Shown here one piece after another: positions 7,930 through 16,506 of a stretch of DNA of 64,000 bases. How positions within the stretch are numbered: the stretch's first letter is position 1; each line of letters starts with the position of its first letter. A program made the translations under genes and the position numbers. The notes under the pieces were generated by a model. That model saw nothing but the letters and a program-made list of their open reading frames with translations, made no database searches and was not told where the DNA came from. The DNA lies in contig ONEY01000003.1 of NCBI GenBank assembly GCA_900316965.1, positions 107,295 through 171,294 of the forward strand, given 5' to 3'. The DNA is from an uncultured Bacteroidales bacterium. Its GTDB lineage: Bacteria; Bacteroidota; Bacteroidia; Bacteroidales; P3.

Positions 7930-8982
7930 ATGGAAACGATGCTATATCCTATGAAATTTATGCCTCTCTTCAAAAACAAAATATGGGGAGGTAACAAGAT
8001 AGCGACTCTAGGCTTCGACTACAAACCCCTGCCCAACTGCGGCGAAATGTGGGCACTGTCGGCAATCAAAGACAACGAGTCGATCATCAGCAACGGATTC
8101 CTGAAGGACAACACAATAAATGAAGCACTAGAGATATACATGGGCGACCTTTTAGGCGAAGAAAACTACCGCCATTTTGGCAACGATTTTCCACTGCTTA
8201 TAAAGATTATCGACGCCAACGACAAACTCTCCATACAAGTACATCCCGACGACGAGCTAGCACACAGACGAGGACTAGACAACGGCAAAACCGAGATGTG
8301 GTACATTATGGAAGCCGACCAAGGAGCTGAACTTGTCGACGGCTTCAAGACAGAAATAAACCGCGACGAATATGAAAAAATCCTCGCCCTTGGCAAGTTG
8401 GAGGAAGTACTTCATATAGAAAAGCCTGAAAACGGCGATGTCTATTTCATTCCCGCCGGACGGATACATGCTTTAGGCAAAGGGTTGCTGCTAGCCGAAA
8501 TACAACAGTCAAGCGACACCACCTACCGCATATACGATTACAACCGCCCGGATGTCAACGGCAAACCACGACAACTGCACACAGCCGAAGCACTAGACGC
8601 AATAGACTTCTCCCCTACCAGCGACGGACGCAACCACTACAGCTACAAGGCTAACAGCACAGTAGAGTTGGCGCAATGTCCATATTTTACCACCAACCTC
8701 ATTGTCTTAGACAAGGCCATGAGAAAAAATTTCACCCAGCTCGACTCCTTTATAGTATACCTCTGCACCGAAGGCGTCGCTGCCGTAAAGAGCCTCGACA
8801 CAATCTGTCCTATTCATGCCGGCGAATGTGTGTTAGTTCCCGCAGTGGCTGACACTGTTGAGCTGTTTTGCGAAGGTCCAGCCAAAATGCTGGAGATCTA
8901 TATCGACCCAACGCTGTGGAAAGACAAAAGCATAAACCACGCCAACGACTTCGACTGGGTAGCCCAGTTTGGCAGAGAATAA
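7930..8982 (+). CDS. manA: Mannose-6-phosphate isomerase, class I
   Basis: A 350-residue cytoplasmic zinc enzyme interconverting fructose 6-phosphate and mannose 6-phosphate, linking glycolysis to mannose use and GDP-sugar synthesis. Zinc ligands are visible: Q and H in SIQVHPDDELAH, E in GKTEMWYIM, and H in IPAGRIHALGKG. The N-terminal FKNKIWGGNKI motif is typical. The open frame begins METMLYPMKF; the true start could be the ATG at codon 4 or 7, since related proteins often begin near LYPMKF. Monocistronic by position, with 94 bases before and 394 after. Confidence 0.93.
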   Translation: METMLYPMKFMPLFKNKIWGGNKIATLGFDYKPLPNCGEMWALSAIKDNESIISNGFLKDNTINEALEIYMGDLLGEENYRHFGNDFPLLIKIIDANDKLSIQVHPDDELAHRRGLDNGKTEMWYIMEADQGAELVDGFKTEINRDEYEKILALGKLEEVLHIEKPENGDVYFIPAGRIHALGKGLLLAEIQQSSDTTYRIYDYNRPDVNGKPRQLHTAEALDAIDFSPTSDGRNHYSYKANSTVELAQCPYFTTNLIVLDKAMRKNFTQLDSFIVYLCTEGVAAVKSLDTICPIHAGECVLVPAVADTVELFCEGPAKMLEIYIDPTLWKDKSINHANDFDWVAQFGRE

Positions 8983-9376
8983 GGGAATCCTTCCACTTTT
9001 AGAAAGAATCTGACATCCTCATTTGAATATGAATTAGTTGCTGAAAAATTTGTTATCGCAGCTAAGTTTTAACCACTCCGTTAAAATGGAGTCTTTCTAG
9101 CATCTTATGGCTACATGAACCACAATGCTTCTATTGGCTTGGTTCGGATAGGAATTTGTGCTGTTGAAAGGCTTTTTTTAACATTTCGGCCACTCATTAT
9201 TTCAATTTGGAAGGCAATAATTATGTTATTATATAAAAAGAAACTAAATTTGCAGCTTGCATTGTACGGAACAACTATCGGCTAAATATCTAATCCCTAA
9301 ATAGATATTTAGATAAACCATCTTCTTGATTCTGTATTTATGTCAAAAATAAAGTCTTTATGTAACCCCGAGTCCT
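8983..9376. other. Non-coding leader of the efflux operon
   Basis: No credible gene. Before the tolC-like gene it contains a -7 box TAAATTTG at 9245-9252 (the -33 box is poor: TTATG at 9221-9225) and the 11-base inverted repeat listed separately. Confidence 0.5.
9282..9312. promoter_or_regulatory. Inverted repeat, candidate operator of the efflux operon
   Basis: CTAAATATCTA at 9282-9292 and its exact reverse complement TAGATATTTAG at 9302-9312 are separated by nine bases. The site lies about 30 bases downstream of the candidate -7 box and 65 bases before the first gene, where a regulator could act. Candidate binders include the LytTR protein encoded at the end of the same operon; this is inference. 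Confidence 0.5.
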
Positions 9377-10843
9377 ATGAAATATAGTATCATATTATTA
9401 CTATTGATCGTTTCCTTGTCCAACCTCTCAGCTCAAGAGACTCTCTCGCTGGAACAATGCCGACAAAAAGCTCTCGAAGCTAACAAAGGTCTTAAAATGG
9501 CGGGGGAAAAACGCATTGAGAACGAGAATCTCCAAAAAGTGGCTTTCTGGCAAATGCTGCCAAAAGTGGGTGCCACAGGCGGATACACTTGGATGGAGAA
9601 AAGTGTCCAGTTGCTCAGTGAAGACCAAAAGGATCGTCTCAACAATCTCGGCAACAACGTGCAAGAGGGCGTGGAACAAGCTATACGTGAGGAGACCTCA
9701 TCAATCCCTTTTGTCGGTGACCTAATCGGCGACGCACTATCCAATGTACTTAATAACACAAACTTCAGCAGTACTCTGAATGGTGTGGGACAAGACATCT
9801 GCAACGGTTTGGAAACTGACACTCGCAACACAGCATTCGGCGTGATAACCTTGACTCAGCCTATTTACCTGGGAGGAAGACTGCTGGCACTATACAAAAC
9901 GGCTAGGCTCCTCAACCACCTTTCGGGCATTGAATACGACAAAAAAAGGGAGGAGACTCTCATAGCCATCGACGAAGCTTATTGGCAGGTGGTGAGTGTT
10001 AAACACAAAAAGGAGCTGGCAGAAAACTACGCCGCTTTGCTCGACTCACTAAACAAAAACGTCGAAGCCCTGATGGAGGCAGAAATGGCCACTAAAGGAG
10101 ATCTGGCCAAGGTGCGTGTGAAACTCAACGAGGCACAAATGTCGCTAACAAAAGCCACTAATGGTCTCACCCTAGCCAAAATGCTTTTGGCTCAACGCTG
10201 TGGAATGCCTCTCGACAGCGACTTTGATGTCGAAGAAACAACACCCGCATTGAATTCCTACTGCAAAGACAGCATTGACATGGAGTCAGTATGGCAAAAC
10301 CGCAGCGAAATGAAAATGCTCCGCATCAGCGACAGTGTTGCCCGTCAAGGGGTTCGCTTAGCCGCGGCATCGCTGAAACCTAACATAGCCTTCACTGGCG
10401 GCTACCTATTCTCAAACCCTAACCTCTTTAACGGCTTCCAAAATGAATGGGGCGGCACATGGATGGCTGGCGTGGCTGTCAACATCCCAATCCTCCATCC
10501 AGGCGCTATCTATTCGGTGAAGGCAGCCAAAGCCAAACGCCGCGAAATAGCATACCAAATTGAAGAGGCTCAGGACATGATTGAGCTCCAAGTCAACAAA
10601 GTCAAAGCTGAGCTTGATCTGGCATTCAAAAAATACGAGCAAGCCAAAAGCAACCTTATCCAGGCTGAAGAGAACCTACGCCTAGCCGACGAAAGTTTCA
10701 AAGCTGGAATGTGCAGCAGCAGCGACCTCATGGCAGCTCAAACGGCTTGGATATCGGCAAAAAGCGAAGTCCTCGACTCGGAGATTGAGATTGCTATGAA
10801 TAACACCTATTTAAAAGTCGCATGCGGAGACAGTGAACGTTAA
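9377..10843 (+). CDS. TolC-family outer-membrane efflux protein
   Basis: A 488-residue outer-membrane channel component. It has a signal peptide (MKYSIILLLLIVSLSNLSAQ) followed by ETLSLEQCRQKALEANKGLK, the opening of TolC/OprM-type repeats. Long alpha-helical, alanine- and lysine-rich segments follow, and the second repeat contains GLRLAAASLKPNIAFTGGYL-like sequence and FKAGMCSSSDLMAAQ, where FxxGxxSxxDLL is conserved in the family. First gene of a six-gene same-strand cluster with an HlyD-like adaptor, two ABC-2 permeases and a two-component pair, so it probably forms the outer exit duct of that pump. Confidence 0.92.
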   Translation: MKYSIILLLLIVSLSNLSAQETLSLEQCRQKALEANKGLKMAGEKRIENENLQKVAFWQMLPKVGATGGYTWMEKSVQLLSEDQKDRLNNLGNNVQEGVEQAIREETSSIPFVGDLIGDALSNVLNNTNFSSTLNGVGQDICNGLETDTRNTAFGVITLTQPIYLGGRLLALYKTARLLNHLSGIEYDKKREETLIAIDEAYWQVVSVKHKKELAENYAALLDSLNKNVEALMEAEMATKGDLAKVRVKLNEAQMSLTKATNGLTLAKMLLAQRCGMPLDSDFDVEETTPALNSYCKDSIDMESVWQNRSEMKMLRISDSVARQGVRLAAASLKPNIAFTGGYLFSNPNLFNGFQNEWGGTWMAGVAVNIPILHPGAIYSVKAAKAKRREIAYQIEEAQDMIELQVNKVKAELDLAFKKYEQAKSNLIQAEENLRLADESFKAGMCSSSDLMAAQTAWISAKSEVLDSEIEIAMNNTYLKVACGDSER

Positions 10844-10934
10844 CGACAACTTTAAATGGGTCAAAAATACGAAACTAAAACGACAACAAAAACCATATCA
10901 ACACTTTGACTTATAACTTTTTCAACATTAAAGA

Positions 10935-11921
10935 ATGAAAGAAAATAACAAAACTTTGCTCGCTGGCTTAGCAGCTGTGATTTCTGCTGTAGCTATCGTC
11001 GCTCTTGTGGGCCTCTTCGCCATCCACCCTCAAAAGGAGATGATTATGGGCGAGGCCGACGCCACGGAATACCGTGTCTCGAATATGGTTCCCGGCCATA
11101 TCGACCAGATTTTTGTCGAGGAAGGTGACATGGTACACGCCGGCGACACAATAGCTCATATCGGCAGCCGCCAAGTGGATGCGAAAATGGTGCAGGCCAA
11201 GGCAGCTCGCTCTGCTGCTAGCGCTCAAAGCCGCAAGGCTAAAGGCGGCGCTCGCGAACAACAGATTCAGATGGCTTACCAGGTATGGCAAAAGGCTAAA
11301 GCCGCCGAGGAGGTGTATAAGAAATCGTATGACCGCGTGAAAGGCCTCTACGACAAAGGAGTGGTGTCGGCTCAACAATACGACGAGGTCAACGCTAAAT
11401 ATCGCGCCGCACAAGCCGACTGCGCTGCCGCGGAACAACAGTATCTGATGGCTAAAGAAGGTGCCCAAAGTGAAGACATCGACGCCGCAGCAGCTCTTGT
11501 AAGCCGCGCAGGTGGCGCTGTCGCTGAAGTTCAAAGCTACCTCGACGACAGCTACATCATAGCTCCATGCGACGGTGAAGTGGTGGAGATGTATGTCAAA
11601 ATGGGCGACTTGGTGGGTACTGGCGCTCCTGTGGCCTCTATCCTCGACAATAGCGACAACTGGTTTAATTTCAGCATTCGCGAGGACCTCCTGCAAAATG
11701 TCAAATCGGGAGAAAACGTAAAAATCCGCATCCCTGCCCTCGGCAACAAAACCTTCGACGCTACGGTGCGCAACGTCAAAGCTATGGCCAGCTACGCCAC
11801 TTGGCGCGCCACCAAGACACTTGGTCAATACGATGTGAAAAGTTTCGACGTCAAGGTAGTGCCCAACGAGGCCATAGAAGGCTTGCGGCCCGGCATGACA
11901 GCCATACTTGAGAAAAAATAG
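10935..11921 (+). CDS. HlyD/EmrA-type periplasmic adaptor (membrane fusion protein)
   Basis: A 328-residue adaptor with one N-terminal membrane helix (residues about 9-28). The lipoyl-like half-motif MVPGHIDQIFVEEGDMVHAGDTI is at about 51-73. A long alanine-, lysine- and glutamine-rich coiled coil follows at about 80-195, then the second lipoyl half (IIAPCDGEVVEMYVKMGDLV) and a beta-barrel region. It would join the inner-membrane permeases to the TolC-like channel. It begins 91 bases after the tolC-like gene and ends 16 bases before the first permease gene. Confidence 0.92.
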   Translation: MKENNKTLLAGLAAVISAVAIVALVGLFAIHPQKEMIMGEADATEYRVSNMVPGHIDQIFVEEGDMVHAGDTIAHIGSRQVDAKMVQAKAARSAASAQSRKAKGGAREQQIQMAYQVWQKAKAAEEVYKKSYDRVKGLYDKGVVSAQQYDEVNAKYRAAQADCAAAEQQYLMAKEGAQSEDIDAAAALVSRAGGAVAEVQSYLDDSYIIAPCDGEVVEMYVKMGDLVGTGAPVASILDNSDNWFNFSIREDLLQNVKSGENVKIRIPALGNKTFDATVRNVKAMASYATWRATKTLGQYDVKSFDVKVVPNEAIEGLRPGMTAILEKK

Positions 11922-11937
11922 CAGAAAAATATAGTCA

Positions 11938-13167
11938 ATGGGCGTCATCAGGGTTACTCATAGGGAAATGCGAAAGATATTGCTCGAGCCGAGGTATCTT
12001 ATCTTACTCTTTGCCGGCATAGTCTTCTCGTTCATTTTCTTTGCCACAATAACCAAGGAGGGGCAGCCTACTCGCCTCCCTGTGGGTGTGGTGGACATGG
12101 ACGGCACCTTCCTGTCACGACGCATGTGCCATGAGATTAACGCCACACAAGGGGTTTCCGTTCACGCTGTATACGACAACCACTCAGAGGCTCGCAAGGC
12201 TATGCAGCGTGGCGAAATATATGCCTTCTACGAAATACCGCAAGGTACCTATAACGACCTGCTGCAGTTCCGTGCTCCACATTTTGTGCTTTATGTCAAC
12301 TCGGCATATATGCTGGCGGGGACGCTGAGCTACAAGCAGCTCGCCACTATGGGTATGCTCGCCGGTGGCGCTGTACAGCGCGAGGTACTGCGAAAAAAAG
12401 GGTATGGCGAGGATCAAATCATGGGCCTAATTCAACCTATCGAATTTGACACCCGCACCATAGGCAACCCTTGGATTAACTATGGCGACTATCTTATGAC
12501 AACCCTGATTCCAGCTTTGATAGCGTTCCTCGCCATCATGCACACAGCCTACTCTATAGCCCGCGAGCGACAAAAAAAGACTATGAAAAGCTGGTTCCGC
12601 CACGCCGAAGGAAATAAACTATTCGCTCTTATCGGCAAAATGCTGCCCTACACAGCATTCTATACCATACTATGCCTTATCGCCAACTTGATTATGTTCG
12701 GCTTTATGGGTTTCAATTTCGAGGGCAGTTGGCTGATGATGATGATCAACACTATACTTCTCATCTCTGCATCGCAATGTGCGGGGGCATTCATAGCCAG
12801 CTGCATTCCCGAGCCTCCTCTTTCGATGGGTGTCAGCGCCATTTACAGCGCCATAAGCTTCTCACTCAGCGGATTCTCTTTCCCTGTCGACAGCATGCCA
12901 GCCATCATCTACGGCGCCTCATGGATATACCCCATACGACACTACTTCCTCAACTTCTGCGACATCGCCATCTTCGGCAATGGATTTGCCCACTGTTGGC
13001 CTCGTTTCTGCGCCATGATGCTTTTCTTTACACTTCCCATCTTTGGCGCTTTTATGCTCAACTGGCAGGAGCAAAAACAAAAAAAACATGTCAAACCCTC
13101 TACCGCCAATCTGACACCATCGCAACATTCCGACAGTAGATTGGAATCAAACACTGACGCCTTATGA
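11938..13167 (+). CDS. ABC-2 type transporter permease (first of two)
   Basis: A 409-residue inner-membrane protein of the ABC-2 permease family, like YhhJ/YbhR. It has an N-terminal membrane helix at about 20-38, then a large extracytoplasmic domain (residues about 40-185, beginning LPVGVVDMDGTFLSRRM), and five or six hydrophobic segments in the C-terminal half. It overlaps the next permease by four bases (ATGA), indicating translational coupling. Such proteins normally pair with a nucleotide-binding subunit, but none is encoded nearby. Confidence 0.88.
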   Translation: MGVIRVTHREMRKILLEPRYLILLFAGIVFSFIFFATITKEGQPTRLPVGVVDMDGTFLSRRMCHEINATQGVSVHAVYDNHSEARKAMQRGEIYAFYEIPQGTYNDLLQFRAPHFVLYVNSAYMLAGTLSYKQLATMGMLAGGAVQREVLRKKGYGEDQIMGLIQPIEFDTRTIGNPWINYGDYLMTTLIPALIAFLAIMHTAYSIARERQKKTMKSWFRHAEGNKLFALIGKMLPYTAFYTILCLIANLIMFGFMGFNFEGSWLMMMINTILLISASQCAGAFIASCIPEPPLSMGVSAIYSAISFSLSGFSFPVDSMPAIIYGASWIYPIRHYFLNFCDIAIFGNGFAHCWPRFCAMMLFFTLPIFGAFMLNWQEQKQKKHVKPSTANLTPSQHSDSRLESNTDAL

Positions 13168-14408
13168 TAAAGTATTTGCATGATATATGGACAGTGTTAA
13201 GCATCGAGGTGCGCCGCGTTTTCAGCGACAGCATGGTGTTGGTAATCTTCTTCCTGGCTCCCATCATCTATCCACTGCTCTTCAGCTTCATATACAGCAA
13301 TGAGAATGTCGAGAATCTTCCCATTGCCGTTGTCGACGAGGCGGTATGTGCCGAAAGCAAACGTTTCATACATAAACTAGACGCAACTCCAGAACTAGAA
13401 GTGGCTTATCGGTGCCACTCTATGGAAGAGGCTCAGCGATTGTTCAAAAACCATCAAGTACGCTCGATTTTTTATTTCCCAAAAGATTTCTCTACACGCC
13501 TTGCCGCCCTTGAGACTGCTCGTGTTGTAGTTTTTGGGGACATGAGCTCTTTCTATTACTACAAAGCGGCTCTTACTGGCGGCAACAGTGTTCTCATAGA
13601 CGAGATGCACACCATTGAGATGGAACGCTACGAGGCCTCAGGCCTGGGCTCTGAGGAGGCGACAATACAAATGCAACCTGTGGTGCTTGAAAACACCACA
13701 CTCTTCAACCCCTCGGGTGGATATGGCAGCTTCTTCCTTCCAGGTCTGCTTATGCTGGTAATTCATCAAACTCTCTTCCTCGGCATATGCATCCTTTGTG
13801 GCGACGCCAACGAGAACCGCCGCGCGCTAAGCTACATTCCCGCCCACCTACGCTCCCGAAGCATATACCGCGTTTTCATTGGCCGCTCACTGTGCTACAT
13901 TCTCATATACATACCCCTGACTTTGCTGGACCTCTGGTTTATTCCCCGCTGGTTCCATCTGCCTCAGTTGGGCAACCTCTACAATATCCTTATGTTCCTT
14001 CTGCCTTTCATTCTCGCTGTGATATTTTTCGCTATGACCGTGGGGCACTTGCTGGTAAGGCAGAAGATTTCGCCAATGCTATGCTTCGTCTTTTTCAGCG
14101 TAATACTCTATTTCCTTACAGGTATGGTGTGGCCACAGGCAAGCATGCCTCGCTTCTGGCTCTACTTCAGCTATCTGTTCCCGTCGACACCAGGAGTGCA
14201 GGGCTATGTTAAGCTCTCATCAATGGGGGCTGATATGTCGAGTGTAAACCATGAATACCTTATCCTTTGGCTTCAGGCAGGCATATATTTCATAACCTCG
14301 TGCCTTTCCATATACCTGCAAAACTACATGCGACACCGCCGCTCCAACAACATACACAAGGTGCGCAAAACCATTCTCGCCACAGCCTTGACCAAATCAG
14401 AACACTAA
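13164..14408 (+). CDS. ABC-2 type transporter permease (second of two)
   Basis: A 414-residue paralogue of the preceding permease, with the same plan: an N-terminal helix at about 24-42, an external domain starting NLPIAVVDEAVCAESKRF, and a C-terminal group of hydrophobic segments. The pair probably forms a heterodimeric membrane unit of the efflux machine. It overlaps the preceding gene by four bases. The following histidine kinase gene starts 32 bases after this stop. The exported substrate is unknown. Confidence 0.88.
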   Translation: MIKYLHDIWTVLSIEVRRVFSDSMVLVIFFLAPIIYPLLFSFIYSNENVENLPIAVVDEAVCAESKRFIHKLDATPELEVAYRCHSMEEAQRLFKNHQVRSIFYFPKDFSTRLAALETARVVVFGDMSSFYYYKAALTGGNSVLIDEMHTIEMERYEASGLGSEEATIQMQPVVLENTTLFNPSGGYGSFFLPGLLMLVIHQTLFLGICILCGDANENRRALSYIPAHLRSRSIYRVFIGRSLCYILIYIPLTLLDLWFIPRWFHLPQLGNLYNILMFLLPFILAVIFFAMTVGHLLVRQKISPMLCFVFFSVILYFLTGMVWPQASMPRFWLYFSYLFPSTPGVQGYVKLSSMGADMSSVNHEYLILWLQAGIYFITSCLSIYLQNYMRHRRSNNIHKVRKTILATALTKSEH

Positions 14409-14440
14409 CAAAAAACATTAAACTCGCTGTCTTTAACAAC

Positions 14441-15538
14441 ATGCCTATTCCATTAAACCAAAAAATTCGCGAACACCACACCTTTAGCACTAGCAACGCG
14501 CTATGGATATCTCTAGTGGGTGGCATTATTCTTACCGCCATCGCATCCATGGCACATGTCGATAAGGACTGGAAGATAGATGATGGGTACCATATCATCT
14601 ACTCTCTGGCTTCCAACTCTCTACTGCTATTCCTCATTATTATATTCATATTCTACCTCATAAAACGCCATTTTTCTCTGGCGGCGAAATATATTCTCTT
14701 CTTTGGAGGATCGTTGGCATTGGCTATCGCCTTCTCGGTTTTCTCAAACTGGATGCAACATATCATCTATGACAGCCAACCAACCAACATCAACAATAGC
14801 GTTCTCCTTATGCGCGACCTCATGGTGGCTATAGCGGCAATAGTGATATCTATACTTATTTTCAATGTCTCACGACGACTGGAACTGAAAATTGAAAAGG
14901 AACAGCTTGAGGCAGAGAACATACTCGTCAAATACGAGGCTCTGGAAAACCAGATGGATCCCCACTTTCTGTTCAACTCGCTGAACACGCTGAGCGGCCT
15001 TATAGGCGCCGACGATGACAAAGCTCAACGTTATCTGCTTCAGCTGGCTTCGACATATCGCTACATCATGCAAGGCAAACGTTTGGTGACTCTCGACGAT
15101 GAACTACACTTCGTCGACTCGTACTCGCAAATGATGCTTATACGCTATGGCAAAAACCTCACAATTGAAAAAGAGATAAACCCCGAACTATCGAAATACC
15201 ATATGGTGCCTATAAGCATTCAGCTATTGATAGAAAATGCCTTGAAACATAATGTCGTCAGCGACCGCCATCCACTAACCATCAAAATAGAGACAACACA
15301 AAACAAATCGGTATGCATCAGCAACGTTATCCAGCCTAAAAACGATTCGGGACAAAGCAACGGCCTGGGCTTGGCAAACATGTCGAAACGCTATCAGCTG
15401 CTATGCAACCGCGACATATCTATCAGAAATCAAAACAACATCTTTTCTGTGGAACTGCCTCTCCTTTCCCCCTCCGAGACGGCAAAAATAATAGACAAAA
15501 TCGGCAAAGTGGAAAAAAGAAAAAAGAAAACACTATAA
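14441..15538 (+). CDS. LytS/YehU-type sensor histidine kinase
   Basis: A 365-residue membrane kinase with about four hydrophobic segments in the first 150 residues, a short coiled coil (ELKIEKEQLEAENILVKYEA), then the His_kinase motif QMDPHFLFNSLNTLSGLIGA, where the histidine is the phosphorylation site. The C-terminal ATPase shows the N-box LIENALKHNVV and the glycine loop SNGLGLANMSKRY. I chose the ATG at 14441 because a longer frame starting at 14267 lies entirely over the end of the preceding gene. It forms a two-component pair with the LytTR regulator that follows. Confidence 0.9.
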   Translation: MPIPLNQKIREHHTFSTSNALWISLVGGIILTAIASMAHVDKDWKIDDGYHIIYSLASNSLLLFLIIIFIFYLIKRHFSLAAKYILFFGGSLALAIAFSVFSNWMQHIIYDSQPTNINNSVLLMRDLMVAIAAIVISILIFNVSRRLELKIEKEQLEAENILVKYEALENQMDPHFLFNSLNTLSGLIGADDDKAQRYLLQLASTYRYIMQGKRLVTLDDELHFVDSYSQMMLIRYGKNLTIEKEINPELSKYHMVPISIQLLIENALKHNVVSDRHPLTIKIETTQNKSVCISNVIQPKNDSGQSNGLGLANMSKRYQLLCNRDISIRNQNNIFSVELPLLSPSETAKIIDKIGKVEKRKKKTL

Positions 15539-15565
15539 TAACTATTCCAAAAATTTAATAACACA

Positions 15566-16324
15566 ATGAATGCAGTAATTATTGAAGATGAACAAATTGC
15601 AGCTCAAAATCTTGAGCGGCTACTCTGCGAGACATCGCCAAACACCAACATAGTCGCAAAATTGCAATCCGTAGAGGAAAGTATTGAATTTTTCTCGTCA
15701 GACAACGCTGTCGACGTTGTCTTTATGGATATCCACCTCGCCGACGGCCTCTCATTCAGCATCTTCGATTCTGTATCCATAACGGCGCCAATAATTTTCA
15801 CTACAGCCTACGACCAATATGCTCTCGACGCTTTCAAAGTCAACAGCATTGACTATCTGCTTAAACCCATCAACAAAGATGACTTGACTCGCGCAATGCA
15901 AAAACTACACAAGTTGGAGGGCAAAACCACCGGGAAAGTCCCAGAAAACATCGAAGCTTTGATTGAGATGATGAGGCGTCCACGATACAAATCTTTTTTC
16001 CTCATCCCCGTGCTTGACAAGCTGGTACCACTCAATGTCAACGATATAGCTTATATCTATCTTGACGACAAGATTTCACGTGCCGTCACATTCAATGGAC
16101 AGAGCCACTCTCTCGACAAACCTCTCGACGCTATCTTTACTCAACTCGACCCAACCAAATTTTTCCGCGCCAACCGCCAATATATCATAGCTCACTCTGC
16201 CGTGAAGGATATAACAATGTGGCCTCTGAGCAAGCTGCATGTATCACTTAATGTTGAGACACCAGAAAAAATCATAGTATCACGCGCTAGAGTATCAGAG
16301 TTTAAAGATTGGTATACAAATTAA
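15566..16324 (+). CDS. LytTR-family response regulator
   Basis: A 252-residue regulator. The receiver domain at 1-120 has acidic residues E7, D8 and E9, the phosphoacceptor D55 in VVFMDIHLADG, T80, and K100 in DYLLKPIN. The C-terminal LytTR DNA-binding domain (about 145-252) contains DIAYIYLDDKISRAVTFNGQ and the family signature FFRANRQYIIAHSAVKDI. It starts 27 bases after the kinase gene and is last in the operon. Autoregulation of the efflux genes is plausible. Confidence 0.92.
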   Translation: MNAVIIEDEQIAAQNLERLLCETSPNTNIVAKLQSVEESIEFFSSDNAVDVVFMDIHLADGLSFSIFDSVSITAPIIFTTAYDQYALDAFKVNSIDYLLKPINKDDLTRAMQKLHKLEGKTTGKVPENIEALIEMMRRPRYKSFFLIPVLDKLVPLNVNDIAYIYLDDKISRAVTFNGQSHSLDKPLDAIFTQLDPTKFFRANRQYIIAHSAVKDITMWPLSKLHVSLNVETPEKIIVSRARVSEFKDWYTN

Positions 16325-16446
16325 ACCACAAACCACTATTACATTATTCCTAACGTTTGTTACGCCCGTAGGAAAACTACGTCATGAGAACTATGAAGGA
16401 AATACCAACCACGTAAAGCAAAATAATGGCTGCACAAATGGACAAA

Positions 16447-16484
16447 AAAATGTCGGATAGCAACTACACTATCCGACATTTTCA
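16447..16484. terminator. Bidirectional terminator
   Basis: AAAATGTCGGATAG and CTATCCGACATTTT form a strong stem with A-rich and T-rich flanks. It serves the LytTR gene and the convergent WG-repeat lipoprotein gene. Confidence 0.85.
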
Positions 16485-16506
16485 TATCCACGTGAAATCT
16501 CTCACA

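Noticed and set aside
10968..11948. A 326-codon open frame on the minus strand
   Set aside because: Antisense to the HlyD-like adaptor. Histidine-rich translation without motifs.
14267..14440. An N-terminal extension of the LytS kinase
   Set aside because: The 58 extra codons lie over the end of the preceding permease gene and give a basic, histidine-rich sequence without relation to the family. The ATG at 14441 directly precedes the first membrane segments.
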